From Hyphomonadaceae bacterium (GTDB taxonomy: Bacteria; Pseudomonadota; Alphaproteobacteria; Rhizobiales; Hyphomicrobiaceae): 64,000 bases of DNA. The notes under the pieces were generated by a model, which saw only the letters and a program-made list of their open reading frames with translations, did no database searches and was not told where the DNA came from. The stretch covers positions 163,801 to 227,800 of the forward strand of contig JAIEQJ010000022.1 in NCBI GenBank assembly GCA_019747815.1. The letters run 5' to 3'. The stretch's first letter is position 1. Each line of letters starts with the position of its first letter. Below are positions 18,467 to 27,116 of the stretch, piece after piece. A program made the translations under genes and the position numbers.

Positions 18467-18500
18467 CCCTCAAGGCGCCGATGCGCCAATAGTCAAGGCG
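18442..18500. repeat. Tandem duplication of a gene 3' end
   Basis: A 25-bp unit (CCTCAAGGCGCC followed by GATGCGCCAATAG) spans 18442-18466, including the stop codon, and recurs exactly at 18468-18492; a partial third copy (TCAAGGCG) follows at 18493-18500. It looks like recent slippage or unequal exchange. Confidence 0.85.
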
Positions 18501-18622
18501 GGGCCCTCATGTTCGGACGCGGCTGCCGCACGCCCATTGGCGGCGCCCTCAGTCCCAATTCCGCCGCCGACGGGTCCTAGCGTCTGCCGGTCGTGCTCAT
18601 CGCTTGAAGGGCAGCGGTCGCC

Positions 18623-18766
18623 ATGCAAACCTGGATGTCGCAGATCGTCATCGGCATTATTGTGACGGTTGTCGGTACGGTGATCGCCAACGCGATCATC
18701 GGCGGCTCCGGCCGGCACTCCTTCATCGGCGGACACTACTCCGGCCCCTTCCGCTCGGGGCGCTAG
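18623..18766 (+). CDS. Small membrane peptide (47 residues), hypothetical
   Basis: The frame encodes a short N terminus, one hydrophobic segment (IVIGIIVTVVGTVIANAIIGG) and a Gly/His/Arg tail ending in GPFRSGR. The single strong membrane segment and codon use argue for a real mini-protein. Ribosome site: a GAAGGGCAG stretch 9-17 bases before the ATG. Function unknown. Confidence 0.45.
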   Translation: MQTWMSQIVIGIIVTVVGTVIANAIIGGSGRHSFIGGHYSGPFRSGR

Positions 18767-18845
18767 GCCGAGCTTCCGAAACAAAATTTGCCAGCCCCGC
18801 GCCCCGGACCCACAATGGGCACGTCGCATGGACGGGGAGGCGAGC

Positions 18846-19907
18846 ATGGCAGGCAACGCGCGCTGGCAGAAACGGCCTGAGAATTCCACCTGGGGCGACT
18901 ATGGGCCCAACGACCAGCTCGGCCGCCTGAACGAGCTGACGCCGGAGAAAGTCAAGCAGGGCATCGCCGAGGTGAAGGAGGGCAAGACCTTCTGCCTCTC
19001 CATGCCGCTCGATTATCCCGGCGGCAATGTCCTCAATCCGCGCCGGCACCCGCCGCAAATCCGCCCGTCGCTGCGGGGCGACAAGCCCAACTGGCACTAC
19101 CGCACCGAGTGGGAAAACCCCGGCATGACGGACGTCATCAATGACGACCTCGTGATCATGCACCTGCAATACTCGACGCAGTGGGATTCGCTGGCGCACG
19201 TGGGCGCGCTGTTCGATGCGGATGCAGACGGCAAGCCGGAGGCGGTGTTCTACAACGGCTATCGCGGCGGCATCGACCTGGTGGGTCCGAGCGCGGCGAG
19301 AGACGCCGGCGCGATGCCAGGCACGTTTGTCGAGGCCAAGAGCACTTCGTCCGCCAACGCGCTCGGCGTCGAGAACATGGCCGTGCACTGCCTGCAGGGG
19401 CGTGCCGTCATGATCGACCTCTTCGCCCACTACGGCCGCAGGCGCCATGCCGTGGGCTATGACGACCTGATGCGCATCATGGCCGCCGACGGCCTCACGG
19501 TGGACGCTGGGGATTTCGTGTGCCTGAGAACCGGCTTCGACGACGTCATCCTCGAGGGCCACAAGACCCCCGACCGGCAGACGCTGGAAACAAGCTGCAC
19601 CGGCCTCGACGGCAACGACGAGCGCTTGAAGCAATGGATCACGCAGACGCGGCTGGTCGCCCTCATCTCCGACAACTATGCGGTGGAGGTGCACAACCAG
19701 CCGCTGCGGCCCGGCCAGTGCGCCATGCTGCCCCTGCACCAGCACTGCCTGTTCAAGACAGGCGTCAATCTGGGCGAAATCTGGCGCCTCTCCGAACTCG
19801 CCGATTGGCTCAGAAGCCACAACCGCAGCCGCTTTCTGCTGACGGCGCCGCCGTTGCGATTGCCAGGTGCGGTCGGCTCGCCGGCAACGCCGGTCGCCAC
19901 CGTTTGA
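18846..19907 (+). CDS. Cyclase-family (kynurenine formamidase-like) metal-dependent hydrolase
   Basis: A 353-residue member of Pfam Cyclase (PF04199). The region QYSTQWDSLAHVGALFD holds the altered version of the family's metal-binding HxGTHxD motif found in the longer proteobacterial branch; DLFAHYGRR and TGFDDVILEG are further family stretches. Such enzymes hydrolyse amides, esters or lactones. I chose ATG 18846 because GGGGAGGC sits just before it, rather than ATG 18828. It is 92 bp upstream of a CoA-transferase and a ThDP enzyme on the same strand and could supply their acid substrate, but no substrate is evident. Confidence 0.85.
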   Translation: MAGNARWQKRPENSTWGDYGPNDQLGRLNELTPEKVKQGIAEVKEGKTFCLSMPLDYPGGNVLNPRRHPPQIRPSLRGDKPNWHYRTEWENPGMTDVINDDLVIMHLQYSTQWDSLAHVGALFDADADGKPEAVFYNGYRGGIDLVGPSAARDAGAMPGTFVEAKSTSSANALGVENMAVHCLQGRAVMIDLFAHYGRRRHAVGYDDLMRIMAADGLTVDAGDFVCLRTGFDDVILEGHKTPDRQTLETSCTGLDGNDERLKQWITQTRLVALISDNYAVEVHNQPLRPGQCAMLPLHQHCLFKTGVNLGEIWRLSELADWLRSHNRSRFLLTAPPLRLPGAVGSPATPVATV

Positions 19908-19999
19908 GGGCAGATCTGCACACTGGGCATTTGTCTTGAAGGGTGCAGAGGCGGTTAAATAGGACCAAAGAAAAATGTCTCGCTGGGAGTGGAGACGCG

Positions 20000-21271
20000 A
20001 TGGAGCAAGAGGGGAGGCCGCTCACCTGTCTTGAGGGCGTGCGCGTATTGGATCTCTCGCAGTTCGAGGCGGGCCCCGCGTGCACGGAGGCGCTGGCGTG
20101 GCTCGGCGCGGAGGTCGTGAAGGTCGAGAACCCGAAAGGCGGGGATCCGGGCCGCGTCATTCTCGGACGGCCCGGCGGGCCCTCGTTCTACTTCCTGATC
20201 TTCAACGCCAACAAGAAGTCGCTGGCCATCGACCTCAAGTCTGCGGCCGGCAAGAAGATCGTTCTCGATCTCGCCCGCGAGGCCGACGTGTTGGTCGAGA
20301 ATTTCGCGCCCGGCGCCATCGAGCGCCTGGGCCTTGGCTACGATGTCGTCTCCCAGGCCAACCCCGGCATCGTCTACGCCCAGGTCAAGGGCTTCGGCGA
20401 CGGCAGTCCGTTCGAGAGCAACCTGGCGTTCGACATGATCGCGCAGGCCGTCGGCGGCGTCATGAGCATCAGCGGCGAGCCCGACGGCCGCCCGATCAAG
20501 CCCGGACCCACGCTGGGCGACACCGGCACCGGCATGCTGCTCGCCGTCAGCATTCTGGGCGCCCTCTACGAGAAGAAGACCTCCGGCAAGGGGCAGCGGG
20601 TCCAGATCGCGATGCAGGATGCCATGCTGCAGTACATCCGCCTCGCCTTTGCCGCGCAGGCCTTGCGGGGTGGGCCGGTGCCGCGTGCTGGGGACAGGTC
20701 CATTTCCGGCGGCAATCCGCCGTGCGGCATCTATCCCTGCCGGGGCGGCGGTCCCAACGACTATGTCTACGTCTACACCAGCCGCGCCAACCCCGAGCAT
20801 TGGAAGCGGCTGCTGGGTGTGCTGGGGCGCGCGGATCTGGTGGGGGATGATCGCCTCGGCGATCCGAAATCGCGCGAGCGGCATGAGGCCGAGATCGACG
20901 CCATGGTGGCCGAATGGACCCGGCGGCACGACAAGCACACGGCCATGCGCATCCTGGGCGATGCGGGCATTCCTGCAGGCGCCGTGCTCGATACCAAGGA
21001 GCTTGCCGAGGATGCCAGCTTCGTGCAGCGGGGAATTCTGCAGACCGTTGCGCATTCCAGTAGCGAGGCGTTTGCCATGCCGAGCTGGCCCGTGCGCCAC
21101 AACGGTGCGACGGCGGCCGTCACCCCGGCACCCGCTCTCGGGCAGCACACCGGCGAGGTTCTCGAGCGCTGGCTCGGGTTGAGTGCGCGCGACATCGCCG
21201 ACCTCGAGCAGGACCGTGTCATTCAGCGTCACCCGAGCGGTGACGAGCGAGGCACGCCGCAGAAGACATAG
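20000..21271 (+). CDS. CaiB/BaiF-family (class III) CoA-transferase, formyl-CoA transferase-like
   Basis: A 423-residue class III CoA-transferase that moves CoA between carboxylic acids. Family stretches: VRVLDLSQFEAGPACTEAL, VKVENPKGGDPGR, NKKSLAIDLKSAAGK, and EADVLVENFAPGAIERLGL; the expected nucleophile is the aspartate in LAFDMIAQAVGG. A GGAGTGGAG site precedes ATG 20000. Its stop lies 15 bp before a ThDP enzyme of the oxalyl-CoA decarboxylase/2-hydroxyacyl-CoA lyase family, the same gene order as frc-oxc in oxalate users. The likely role is activation of an acid (oxalate or a 2-hydroxy acid) to its CoA ester for that enzyme. Confidence 0.88.
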   Translation: MEQEGRPLTCLEGVRVLDLSQFEAGPACTEALAWLGAEVVKVENPKGGDPGRVILGRPGGPSFYFLIFNANKKSLAIDLKSAAGKKIVLDLAREADVLVENFAPGAIERLGLGYDVVSQANPGIVYAQVKGFGDGSPFESNLAFDMIAQAVGGVMSISGEPDGRPIKPGPTLGDTGTGMLLAVSILGALYEKKTSGKGQRVQIAMQDAMLQYIRLAFAAQALRGGPVPRAGDRSISGGNPPCGIYPCRGGGPNDYVYVYTSRANPEHWKRLLGVLGRADLVGDDRLGDPKSRERHEAEIDAMVAEWTRRHDKHTAMRILGDAGIPAGAVLDTKELAEDASFVQRGILQTVAHSSSEAFAMPSWPVRHNGATAAVTPAPALGQHTGEVLERWLGLSARDIADLEQDRVIQRHPSGDERGTPQKT

Positions 21272-21286
21272 GGCGGAGGACGCATC

Positions 21287-22939
21287 ATGGCTGAGTTGAC
21301 CGGCTCGGAAATCCTGGCCAAGGCCTTGAAGACGGAAGGCACGGACAACCTGTTCTTCCTGATGGGCGGGCCGATGCTGCTGGCGGAATCCTCGTGCATC
21401 AAGGAGGGCATCCGCCCGATCGACGTGCGCCACGAGCAGGCTGCGGCGCTGATGGGCCAGGCCTACAGCCGGTTGCTGCAGAAGCCTTCCGTGTGCATGG
21501 CGGCCAGCGGCCCCGGCGTCATCAACCTCACCACCGGCATGGCCAATGCGCTGATCGATTGCTGTCCGGTGGTCGCCATCGGCGGCTCGAGCCCAATTCT
21601 GCAGTTCGGCCGCCAGGTGTTCCAGGAGATCGACCAGCTCGCCATCATGAAGGGCTGCGTGAAGTGGGCGGACCGGGTCCATAACCTGAAGCGCATTCCC
21701 GAGCAGGTGAACAACGCCTTCCAGCACGCCATGAGCGGCAAGCCGGGACCGACCTATCTCGATTTCCCGGGCGATGTTCTCTATGCCAAGCTCCCCGAGG
21801 AGCAGGTCGACTGGTCGATGAGCGGGCGGCCGATCCTCAACGCCCGCCCGCTGGGCGATCCCGAGCAGATCGATGCGCTGGTGCTCGCCCTGTCACGCGC
21901 CACGAGGCCGGTGATCGTCTCAGGCAGCGGCGTGATCTGGTCGCGGGCATGGAGCGAGATGCAGCAATTCGTCGAGCAGGCCGGCATCCCGTTCTACACG
22001 ACGCCGCAGGGGCGCGGCGTGGTGCCGGATGATCATCCGCTGTCGTACCTCACCATGCGGTCCACAGCCTTCAGAGATGCAGACCTCATCATCGTGCTCG
22101 GCACGCGCATGAACTACATCATCAGCCACGCTGCGCCGCCGCGCTTCAACGCGGCCGCCAAGATCGCCCGCATCGACATCGATCCGGGCGAGATCGCCAC
22201 GGCGGCGCGCAAGGTGGACATCGGCATCGTCGGCGACTGCCGAAGCGTGCTGGGCCAACTCCTCGCCGGCATGAAAGGCAAGGTCGATCCCGACCGCTAC
22301 AAGGTCTGGCGCAAGACGCTTGCCGACGGCGTTGCGGCCAAGCTCGCGGCGCCGGGCGCCAACAAGCCCGTCGAGGACGGCGACATCCACCCCCTGCGGC
22401 TGTGCGAGGAGATCAGCGCCTTCATGCGGCGCGATGCCATCCTGGTGGTCGACGGGCAGGAAATTCTGAACTACGGCCGACAATCGATGCCAACCTATGC
22501 GCCCGGCCACCGCCTCAACTCGGGTCCGTTCGGCACCATGGGTGTGGGCCTGCCGTTCGGCCTGGGGGCCAAGCTCGCCAAGCCCGACAAGCAGGTGATC
22601 GTGGTGCATGGCGACGGCTCGTTTGGGCTCAACGCCATGGAGCTGGATACGGCCGTGCGCCATAAACTTCCGGTTCTGGTGGTGATCAGTCTCAACGGTG
22701 GCTGGACCGCCGACCCCAACCGCGACAAGCCGGGGCGCGATCTCGGCTACACGCGCTTCGACAGGATGGCGGAGGCGCTCGGGTGCTATGGCGCGTATGT
22801 CGACAAGGCCGAAGATATCCGGCCCGCCCTCGATCGCGCGCAACGCAAGGTCGATCAGGGGATGGTGGCCGTCGTCAATGTGCGCACCGACTACCGGGCG
22901 CGGGCCACCACCATGCAGTTCGCCCAGTACTCCACATAG
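21287..22939 (+). CDS. ThDP-dependent oxalyl-CoA decarboxylase/2-hydroxyacyl-CoA lyase-like enzyme
   Basis: A 550-residue three-domain ThDP enzyme. The N-terminal domain has the catalytic glutamate E50 in DVRHEQAAALMGQAYSR; the C-terminal cofactor domain has GTMGVGLPFGLGAKLA and the Mg-binding GDGSFGLNAMELD ending in SLNGGW (LN in place of the usual NN). The start FFLMGGPML, rather than the acetolactate-synthase FGIPG, groups it with CoA-lyase-like homologues rather than acetolactate synthases. It is tightly linked to a class III CoA-transferase (15-bp gap), so a CoA-thioester substrate is likely: oxalyl-CoA (decarboxylation) or a 2-hydroxyacyl-CoA (cleavage to formyl-CoA and aldehyde/ketone). 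Which one cannot be decided here. Confidence 0.82.
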   Translation: MAELTGSEILAKALKTEGTDNLFFLMGGPMLLAESSCIKEGIRPIDVRHEQAAALMGQAYSRLLQKPSVCMAASGPGVINLTTGMANALIDCCPVVAIGGSSPILQFGRQVFQEIDQLAIMKGCVKWADRVHNLKRIPEQVNNAFQHAMSGKPGPTYLDFPGDVLYAKLPEEQVDWSMSGRPILNARPLGDPEQIDALVLALSRATRPVIVSGSGVIWSRAWSEMQQFVEQAGIPFYTTPQGRGVVPDDHPLSYLTMRSTAFRDADLIIVLGTRMNYIISHAAPPRFNAAAKIARIDIDPGEIATAARKVDIGIVGDCRSVLGQLLAGMKGKVDPDRYKVWRKTLADGVAAKLAAPGANKPVEDGDIHPLRLCEEISAFMRRDAILVVDGQEILNYGRQSMPTYAPGHRLNSGPFGTMGVGLPFGLGAKLAKPDKQVIVVHGDGSFGLNAMELDTAVRHKLPVLVVISLNGGWTADPNRDKPGRDLGYTRFDRMAEALGCYGAYVDKAEDIRPALDRAQRKVDQGMVAVVNVRTDYRARATTMQFAQYST

Positions 22940-23041
22940 CAGCCAAGGTCCCGCTTTGCGGCATCTGCGGCGCAGGCCCATGCGGCAATGCAAGTTTCTC
23001 CCGCGTGATCAATATGTTGTCATGGCTGCATGCCACGGCGC

Positions 23042-23090
23042 CAGCGATCCGCCATCGATCCCCCATCGATCCCCCCATCGATCCCCCATG
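23042..23090. repeat. Short tandem repeat of CATCGATCCCC units
   Basis: Three copies of CATCGATC start at 23053, 23064 and 23076, separated by C-runs, with a degenerate copy before them at 23042. It lies in the phasin upstream region and looks like slippage of an 11-12 bp unit. Confidence 0.75.
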
Positions 23091-23194
23091 GGCCCGTCGA
23101 CGAAAACCTGGGGTTCTCCGCTGACGTTTAGCGGGATTTTCAGCTTTGCGGCGGCTATGGTGTCGGCATCACCTCATCCCTTGCGGAGGATCCC

Positions 23195-23572
23195 ATGGCC
23201 CAACCCCCACCCTTCGAGATCCCTCAACAGCTGCGCGATCTCACGGAAAAAAATCTTGAGCATGCCCGCACCGCCTATGGCCAGTTCATGGATGCCATGA
23301 CCCAAGCCATGGGCATGTGGACCAATGCCACGCCTGCCAATGCCATGACGGCGGGGTTCAAGATCGTTCAGGACCGCGCGGTGAAGTTTGCCAAGCAGAA
23401 CGGCGACGCCTGCTTCAATCTGGCGACTGAGCTTGCCAATGCCAAGGATCTGACCGACGTGCTCAGCATCCAGAGCCGCCATGCACAAACGCAGATTCAG
23501 GCTTATGCGCTGCAAGCGCAGGAACTGAGCCGCCTGATGATGGAAGCTGCGCAGAACATGCAGCAGAAATAG
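23195..23572 (+). CDS. Phasin-family protein
   Basis: A 125-residue, almost wholly helical protein with the phasin_2 pattern (LTEKNLEHARTAYGQFMDAM, then ATELANAKDLTDVLSIQSRH and QAYALQAQELSRLM). Phasins coat polyhydroxyalkanoate granules. A GCGGAGGATCCC ribosome site precedes the ATG. No PHA synthase is in the window, but ethylmalonyl-CoA pathway organisms commonly store PHB through the same crotonyl/3-hydroxybutyryl-CoA pool, so a phasin fits the metabolism. Confidence 0.9.
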   Translation: MAQPPPFEIPQQLRDLTEKNLEHARTAYGQFMDAMTQAMGMWTNATPANAMTAGFKIVQDRAVKFAKQNGDACFNLATELANAKDLTDVLSIQSRHAQTQIQAYALQAQELSRLMMEAAQNMQQK

Positions 23573-23749
23573 GGCGCAAGCGCCGCGGCTCGCCAACAGC
23601 GATCAACCTTCGGAGCGGGCGCTGAGGGAAGCGGCCGTTCAGGGTCGAGGTAAAAAAAACGTCCGCGGAGTCTCACAAGGGCAGTTCGCAATCCGGGTTA
23701 GACGTCCTAATGTGGTGGCAAACAGAAGCCGCACATTGGGAGACGCCAC

Positions 23750-25450
23750 ATGGATCGCATTTGGGTCAAGAACTATCCGCCTGGCGTGGCAGCAGACATC
23801 GACGCCACGCAATATCCCTCGGTTGTGGCGCTGTTTGAGGAGAGTTTTGCGAAATACAAGAGCAGGGCCGCCTACGCCTGCATGGACAAGAAGCTGACCT
23901 ACGGTCAGCTCGATGAGATGTCCCAGGCGCTGGGCGCCTGGCTGCAGAGCAAAGGCCTTGCCCGCGGCGACAGGGTCGCCGTGATGATGCCCAACGTGCT
24001 GCAATACCCGGTGTGCATCGCCGGCATTCTGCGCGCCGGCTACGTAGTGGTGAACGTCAATCCCCTCTACACGCCGCGCGAGCTTGAGCATCAGCTCAAG
24101 GATTCCGGCGCCAAGGCGATCATCATCATCGAGAATTTCGCCAAGACGCTGGAGCAGGTGCGCTCCAAGACCCCCATCCAGCACATCGTGCTGGCCAGCA
24201 TGGGCGACCTGCTGGGCTTCCCGAAAGGCCCCATCGTCAATCTCGTGGTGCGCCGGGTGAAGAAGATGGTGCCGGCCTTCGCGCTGCCCGGTGCCGTCAA
24301 GTTCAATGACGTGATCGCGGCCGGGCGCCGCATGCAGCTCAAGAAGCCCGAGATCAGCCGCGACGACGTGGCCTTCCTGCAGTACACCGGCGGCACGACC
24401 GGCGTATCCAAGGGCGCAACCCTGCTCCACCGCAACATCATCGCCAACGTGCTGCAGAACGAGGCATGGCTGCAGCCGGCGCTCAAGAAGGGCAAGCAGG
24501 TCGATCAGATGACGATCGTGACGGCCCTGCCGCTCTATCACATCTTCGCGCTGACCGCGTGCGGACTGCTCGGCATGCGCATCGGCGCCATGTGTCTGCT
24601 GATCCCGAACCCGCGCGACATCCCGGGCTTCATCAAGGAGCTGGCCAAGTATGAGTTCAACATGCTGCCGGCGGTCAACACGCTCTACAACGGGCTTTTG
24701 AACAACCCCGAGTTCGCCAAGCTCGACTTCAGCGGGCTGAAGGCCGCCAATGGCGGCGGCATGGCGGTGCAGCGGGCGGTGGCCGACCGGTTCTTCAAGC
24801 TCACCGGCTGCCCCATCATCGAAGGCTACGGGCTGTCCGAGACCTCGCCGACGCTCACCTGCAACCGCGCCGACAATGCCGAATATACCGGCACGATCGG
24901 GCTGCCCGTGCCGTCGACCGAAATCTCGATCCGCGACGATGACGGCAAGGAGGTGGCGCTCGGCGAGCCGGGCGAAATCTGCGCGCGCGGGCCCCAGGTG
25001 ATGGTCGGCTATTGGCAGCGGCCGGAGGAGACCGCCAACGTCATGACGCCCGACGGCTTCTTCAAGACCGGCGACATCGGCGTGATGGACGCCGGCGGCC
25101 AGGTGAAGATCGTGGACCGCAAGAAGGACATGATCCTGGTGTCGGGCTTCAACGTGTTCCCCAACGAGGTGGAGGATGTCGTGGCCAGCCACCCCGGCGT
25201 GCTCGAGTGCGCCGTCGTCGGCGTGCCCGATGCGGCCTCGGGAGAGGCGGTGGTTCTGTTCGTCGCCCGGAAGGATCCGGCGCTGACCGAGCAGGCGCTC
25301 ATGAAGTTCTGCGCCGAGCAGCTCACCGGCTACAAGAAGCCGAAATACATCGTCTTCCAGCAGGAGCTGCCCAAGACCAACGTCGGCAAGGTGCTGCGCC
25401 GGGAGCTGCGCGACGCGGCCCAGAAGGCAGCGGCCCAGCGCGCCGCCTGA
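23750..25450 (+). CDS. fadD: Long-chain fatty-acid-CoA ligase
   Basis: A 566-residue AMP-forming ligase with the FadD pattern: AFLQYTGGTTGVSKGATLLH (AMP motif), EGYGLSETSPTLTCN, FKTGDIGVMDAGGQVKIVDR and the fatty-acyl signature MILVSGFNVFPNEVEDVV, with the catalytic lysine in LPKTNVGKVLRREL. It activates free fatty acids at the inner membrane for beta-oxidation. ATG 23750 has a GGGAG site. Single gene, 177 bp behind the phasin on the same strand. Confidence 0.95.
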   Translation: MDRIWVKNYPPGVAADIDATQYPSVVALFEESFAKYKSRAAYACMDKKLTYGQLDEMSQALGAWLQSKGLARGDRVAVMMPNVLQYPVCIAGILRAGYVVVNVNPLYTPRELEHQLKDSGAKAIIIIENFAKTLEQVRSKTPIQHIVLASMGDLLGFPKGPIVNLVVRRVKKMVPAFALPGAVKFNDVIAAGRRMQLKKPEISRDDVAFLQYTGGTTGVSKGATLLHRNIIANVLQNEAWLQPALKKGKQVDQMTIVTALPLYHIFALTACGLLGMRIGAMCLLIPNPRDIPGFIKELAKYEFNMLPAVNTLYNGLLNNPEFAKLDFSGLKAANGGGMAVQRAVADRFFKLTGCPIIEGYGLSETSPTLTCNRADNAEYTGTIGLPVPSTEISIRDDDGKEVALGEPGEICARGPQVMVGYWQRPEETANVMTPDGFFKTGDIGVMDAGGQVKIVDRKKDMILVSGFNVFPNEVEDVVASHPGVLECAVVGVPDAASGEAVVLFVARKDPALTEQALMKFCAEQLTGYKKPKYIVFQQELPKTNVGKVLRRELRDAAQKAAAQRAA

Positions 25451-25951
25451 TCGGGCGCCCGCGGCTCTCCGTCGGCCAGTGGAAAATTACCGGTCTCAGG
25501 TGGCGGGGAGCTGCAAGTCGTCGCGCCATCCAGGCCGGTGGGCGAAGCGTGCGGCCGGTTGCATCTGTTCCCGTGCCTGCGTCTCGGGCGAGGCGTTTCT
25601 TCGCCGGCCGTCCGCGGGCCGATGCAGCATCGCCGCCGGCTGCATCAACTGCGGTCGTGGTGAGTGCGCAACACGCTGCCGCGCTCTCGTGCAGCGGCAA
25701 TAAACCGTTAACAGTTGTCCTACTACGTTGCGCGCGCCGTCGGTCGCTGGCGCTCAGGATGCCACAGCGGGTTGCATGTCCGACGCACAGTCGAGCAGGC
25801 GTGTCTGAGTGGTCGCCTCCGCGTAGAAGTGCCCGTGGCGCATTTGCTACAGGCGTGAGCAGATGACATCTGCACTGCAGATCGCGAGCGGCGACTCAGC
25901 TAAACGTCCAAAATGAGTTTCCCTGATTTGATTCGGCGATGGAGAGCGGGA
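25451..25951. other. Intergenic region without a recognisable gene
   Basis: About 500 bp between fadD and the BcsS-type gene. Small open frames exist on both strands but none has family features or a convincing ribosome site. I see no terminator hairpin behind fadD and no strong repeat; it presumably holds the promoter of the next gene. Confidence 0.55.
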
Positions 25952-26731
25952 ATGGCGATCTTGAGGATCGGGCGCGGTGCGGTTTTGGGGTGGACTTTGG
26001 CCGTCTGCGCGGCAGTAAGTTCGCCTGCCATTGCCGGCGGGGGCAACGGAAATGGGCGGGACCCCGTCTATCCGGCCGTCGTAATTTCCGGCTACGAGGC
26101 GACGCAGAAGGCGCAAGAGGGCTATCTCGGCTTCTACTATGCGTTCAATCGTGACCTCGACCGTGACGGAATCATCCTGCGGATGCTGGGCACCCGGGGG
26201 TTCTACGACTACCGGGTTGAAGATGTGAGCTTTGAGGCCCGCTACTGGCAGGGCGATGTCATGCTGGGCTATCAGTGGGTCCGCAACGGCTATGACTTGG
26301 CCGTCTATCTCGGCGTCGACTACCAGGACCACAGGATTTCGCCGGACGATCCCGACAACAAGCTCAGGGGGTCTGAAACCGGCTTCAAGGTGGCCGTCGA
26401 TATAGAGTCGAATGACCGCATCAACTCGCCGCTGTATTTCGCCATCAACGGCAGCTACTCGACCGCCTTCGATTCCTACTACGCGCTTGCCCGCGTGGGT
26501 CACAAGTTCGGTCGTATCACGGTTGGTCCGGAGGCCTGGGCCTTGGGCGATGTCTCCGGAGAGGCGCAGCGGGTCGGCGGCTTCATTGCCTTCGACGTTC
26601 CGCTGGGCCACACCACGGGCACGCTCCTGCTCTCGGTGGGCCACCAGTTCGGCGATCACAACGACGTGCGCAAGGGCTTCGACGAAAGCACTTATGGAAC
26701 GGTCAACTTCCGCGTGCCTCTCGGCCGCTGA
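25952..26731 (+). CDS. bcsS: BcsS-family outer-membrane-like protein (cellulose biosynthesis BcsS)
   Basis: From ATG 25952 the product is 259 residues with a Sec signal peptide (GAVLGWTLAVCAAVSSPAIA) and a mature part of alternating aromatic/polar beta strands, ending in a C-terminal strand (GTVNFRVPLGR) as in small outer-membrane barrels. The pattern VISGYEATQKAQEGYLGFYYA and YWQGDVMLGYQWVRNGYDLAVYLG fits the CBP_BcsS family of alphaproteobacteria. I prefer ATG 25952 (GGAGAGCGGGA before it) to ATG 25913 (no ribosome site). No bcsA/B/C genes are near, so a role in cellulose export is uncertain. A strong terminator follows. Confidence 0.78.
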   Translation: MAILRIGRGAVLGWTLAVCAAVSSPAIAGGGNGNGRDPVYPAVVISGYEATQKAQEGYLGFYYAFNRDLDRDGIILRMLGTRGFYDYRVEDVSFEARYWQGDVMLGYQWVRNGYDLAVYLGVDYQDHRISPDDPDNKLRGSETGFKVAVDIESNDRINSPLYFAINGSYSTAFDSYYALARVGHKFGRITVGPEAWALGDVSGEAQRVGGFIAFDVPLGHTTGTLLLSVGHQFGDHNDVRKGFDESTYGTVNFRVPLGR

Positions 26732-26761
26732 CAGGCGGCGCTCCAGAATCCCAAGAAGAAG

Positions 26762-26795
26762 GAGCCGCGGTGATTGCCGCGGCTCTTTTCTTTTC
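26762..26795. terminator. Rho-independent terminator, probably bidirectional
   Basis: GAGCCGCGG (26762-26770), loop TGATTG, CCGCGGCTC (26777-26785), then TTTTCTTTTC: a 9-bp stem with a T-run, 31 bp behind bcsS. On the other strand the stem is followed by CTTCTTCTT, so it may also end the operon of the small protein and VOC protein. Confidence 0.88.
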
Positions 26796-26835
26796 TGGCA
26801 GAAATGGCCGAAATTCGCCGTGCTTTTGCGTCCAC

Positions 26836-27084
26836 CTACCGTCCGCTCGACCGCTCCACGGACGCGGCGGCGGGTGCGGGCTCTCCCAGGATGAGCCCGC
26901 TGAGCCGGCCGGGCCTGTTTTCAGCGGCGGCACGGACTGCAGCCTCCACCGATACCTCCTCGACAGTCTCCTCGACCGGGCCGCGGCGCCAGCCGCACAT
27001 GGTCGAGTCGATCGAGGTGCCGGTGCGCAGGAGCCAGCCCCTGGTGACGGAGCCGCTGCGGTTCCTGGCGATGAATGCCTTCAT
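26836..27084 (-). CDS. Small conserved-looking hypothetical protein (82 residues)
   Basis: Starts with ATG at 27084 behind a perfect AGGAGGG ribosome site. The N terminus reads MKAFIARNRSGSVTRGWLLR, followed by a Cys/Trp-containing stretch and an acidic, Ala-rich tail. No family recognised. It lies 32 bp downstream of the VOC gene on the same strand, so the two are probably co-transcribed, and it ends close to the bidirectional terminator. Confidence 0.6.
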   Translation of the reverse strand: MKAFIARNRSGSVTRGWLLRTGTSIDSTMCGWRRGPVEETVEEVSVEAAVRAAAENRPGRLSGLILGEPAPAAASVERSSGR

Positions 27085-27116
27085 GCTTCCCTCCTGAGCC
27101 GATCGGGCTGACGATG

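Noticed and set aside
23042..23090. CRISPR-like array
   Set aside because: The units are only 11-12 bp with no unique spacers; it is a simple tandem repeat.
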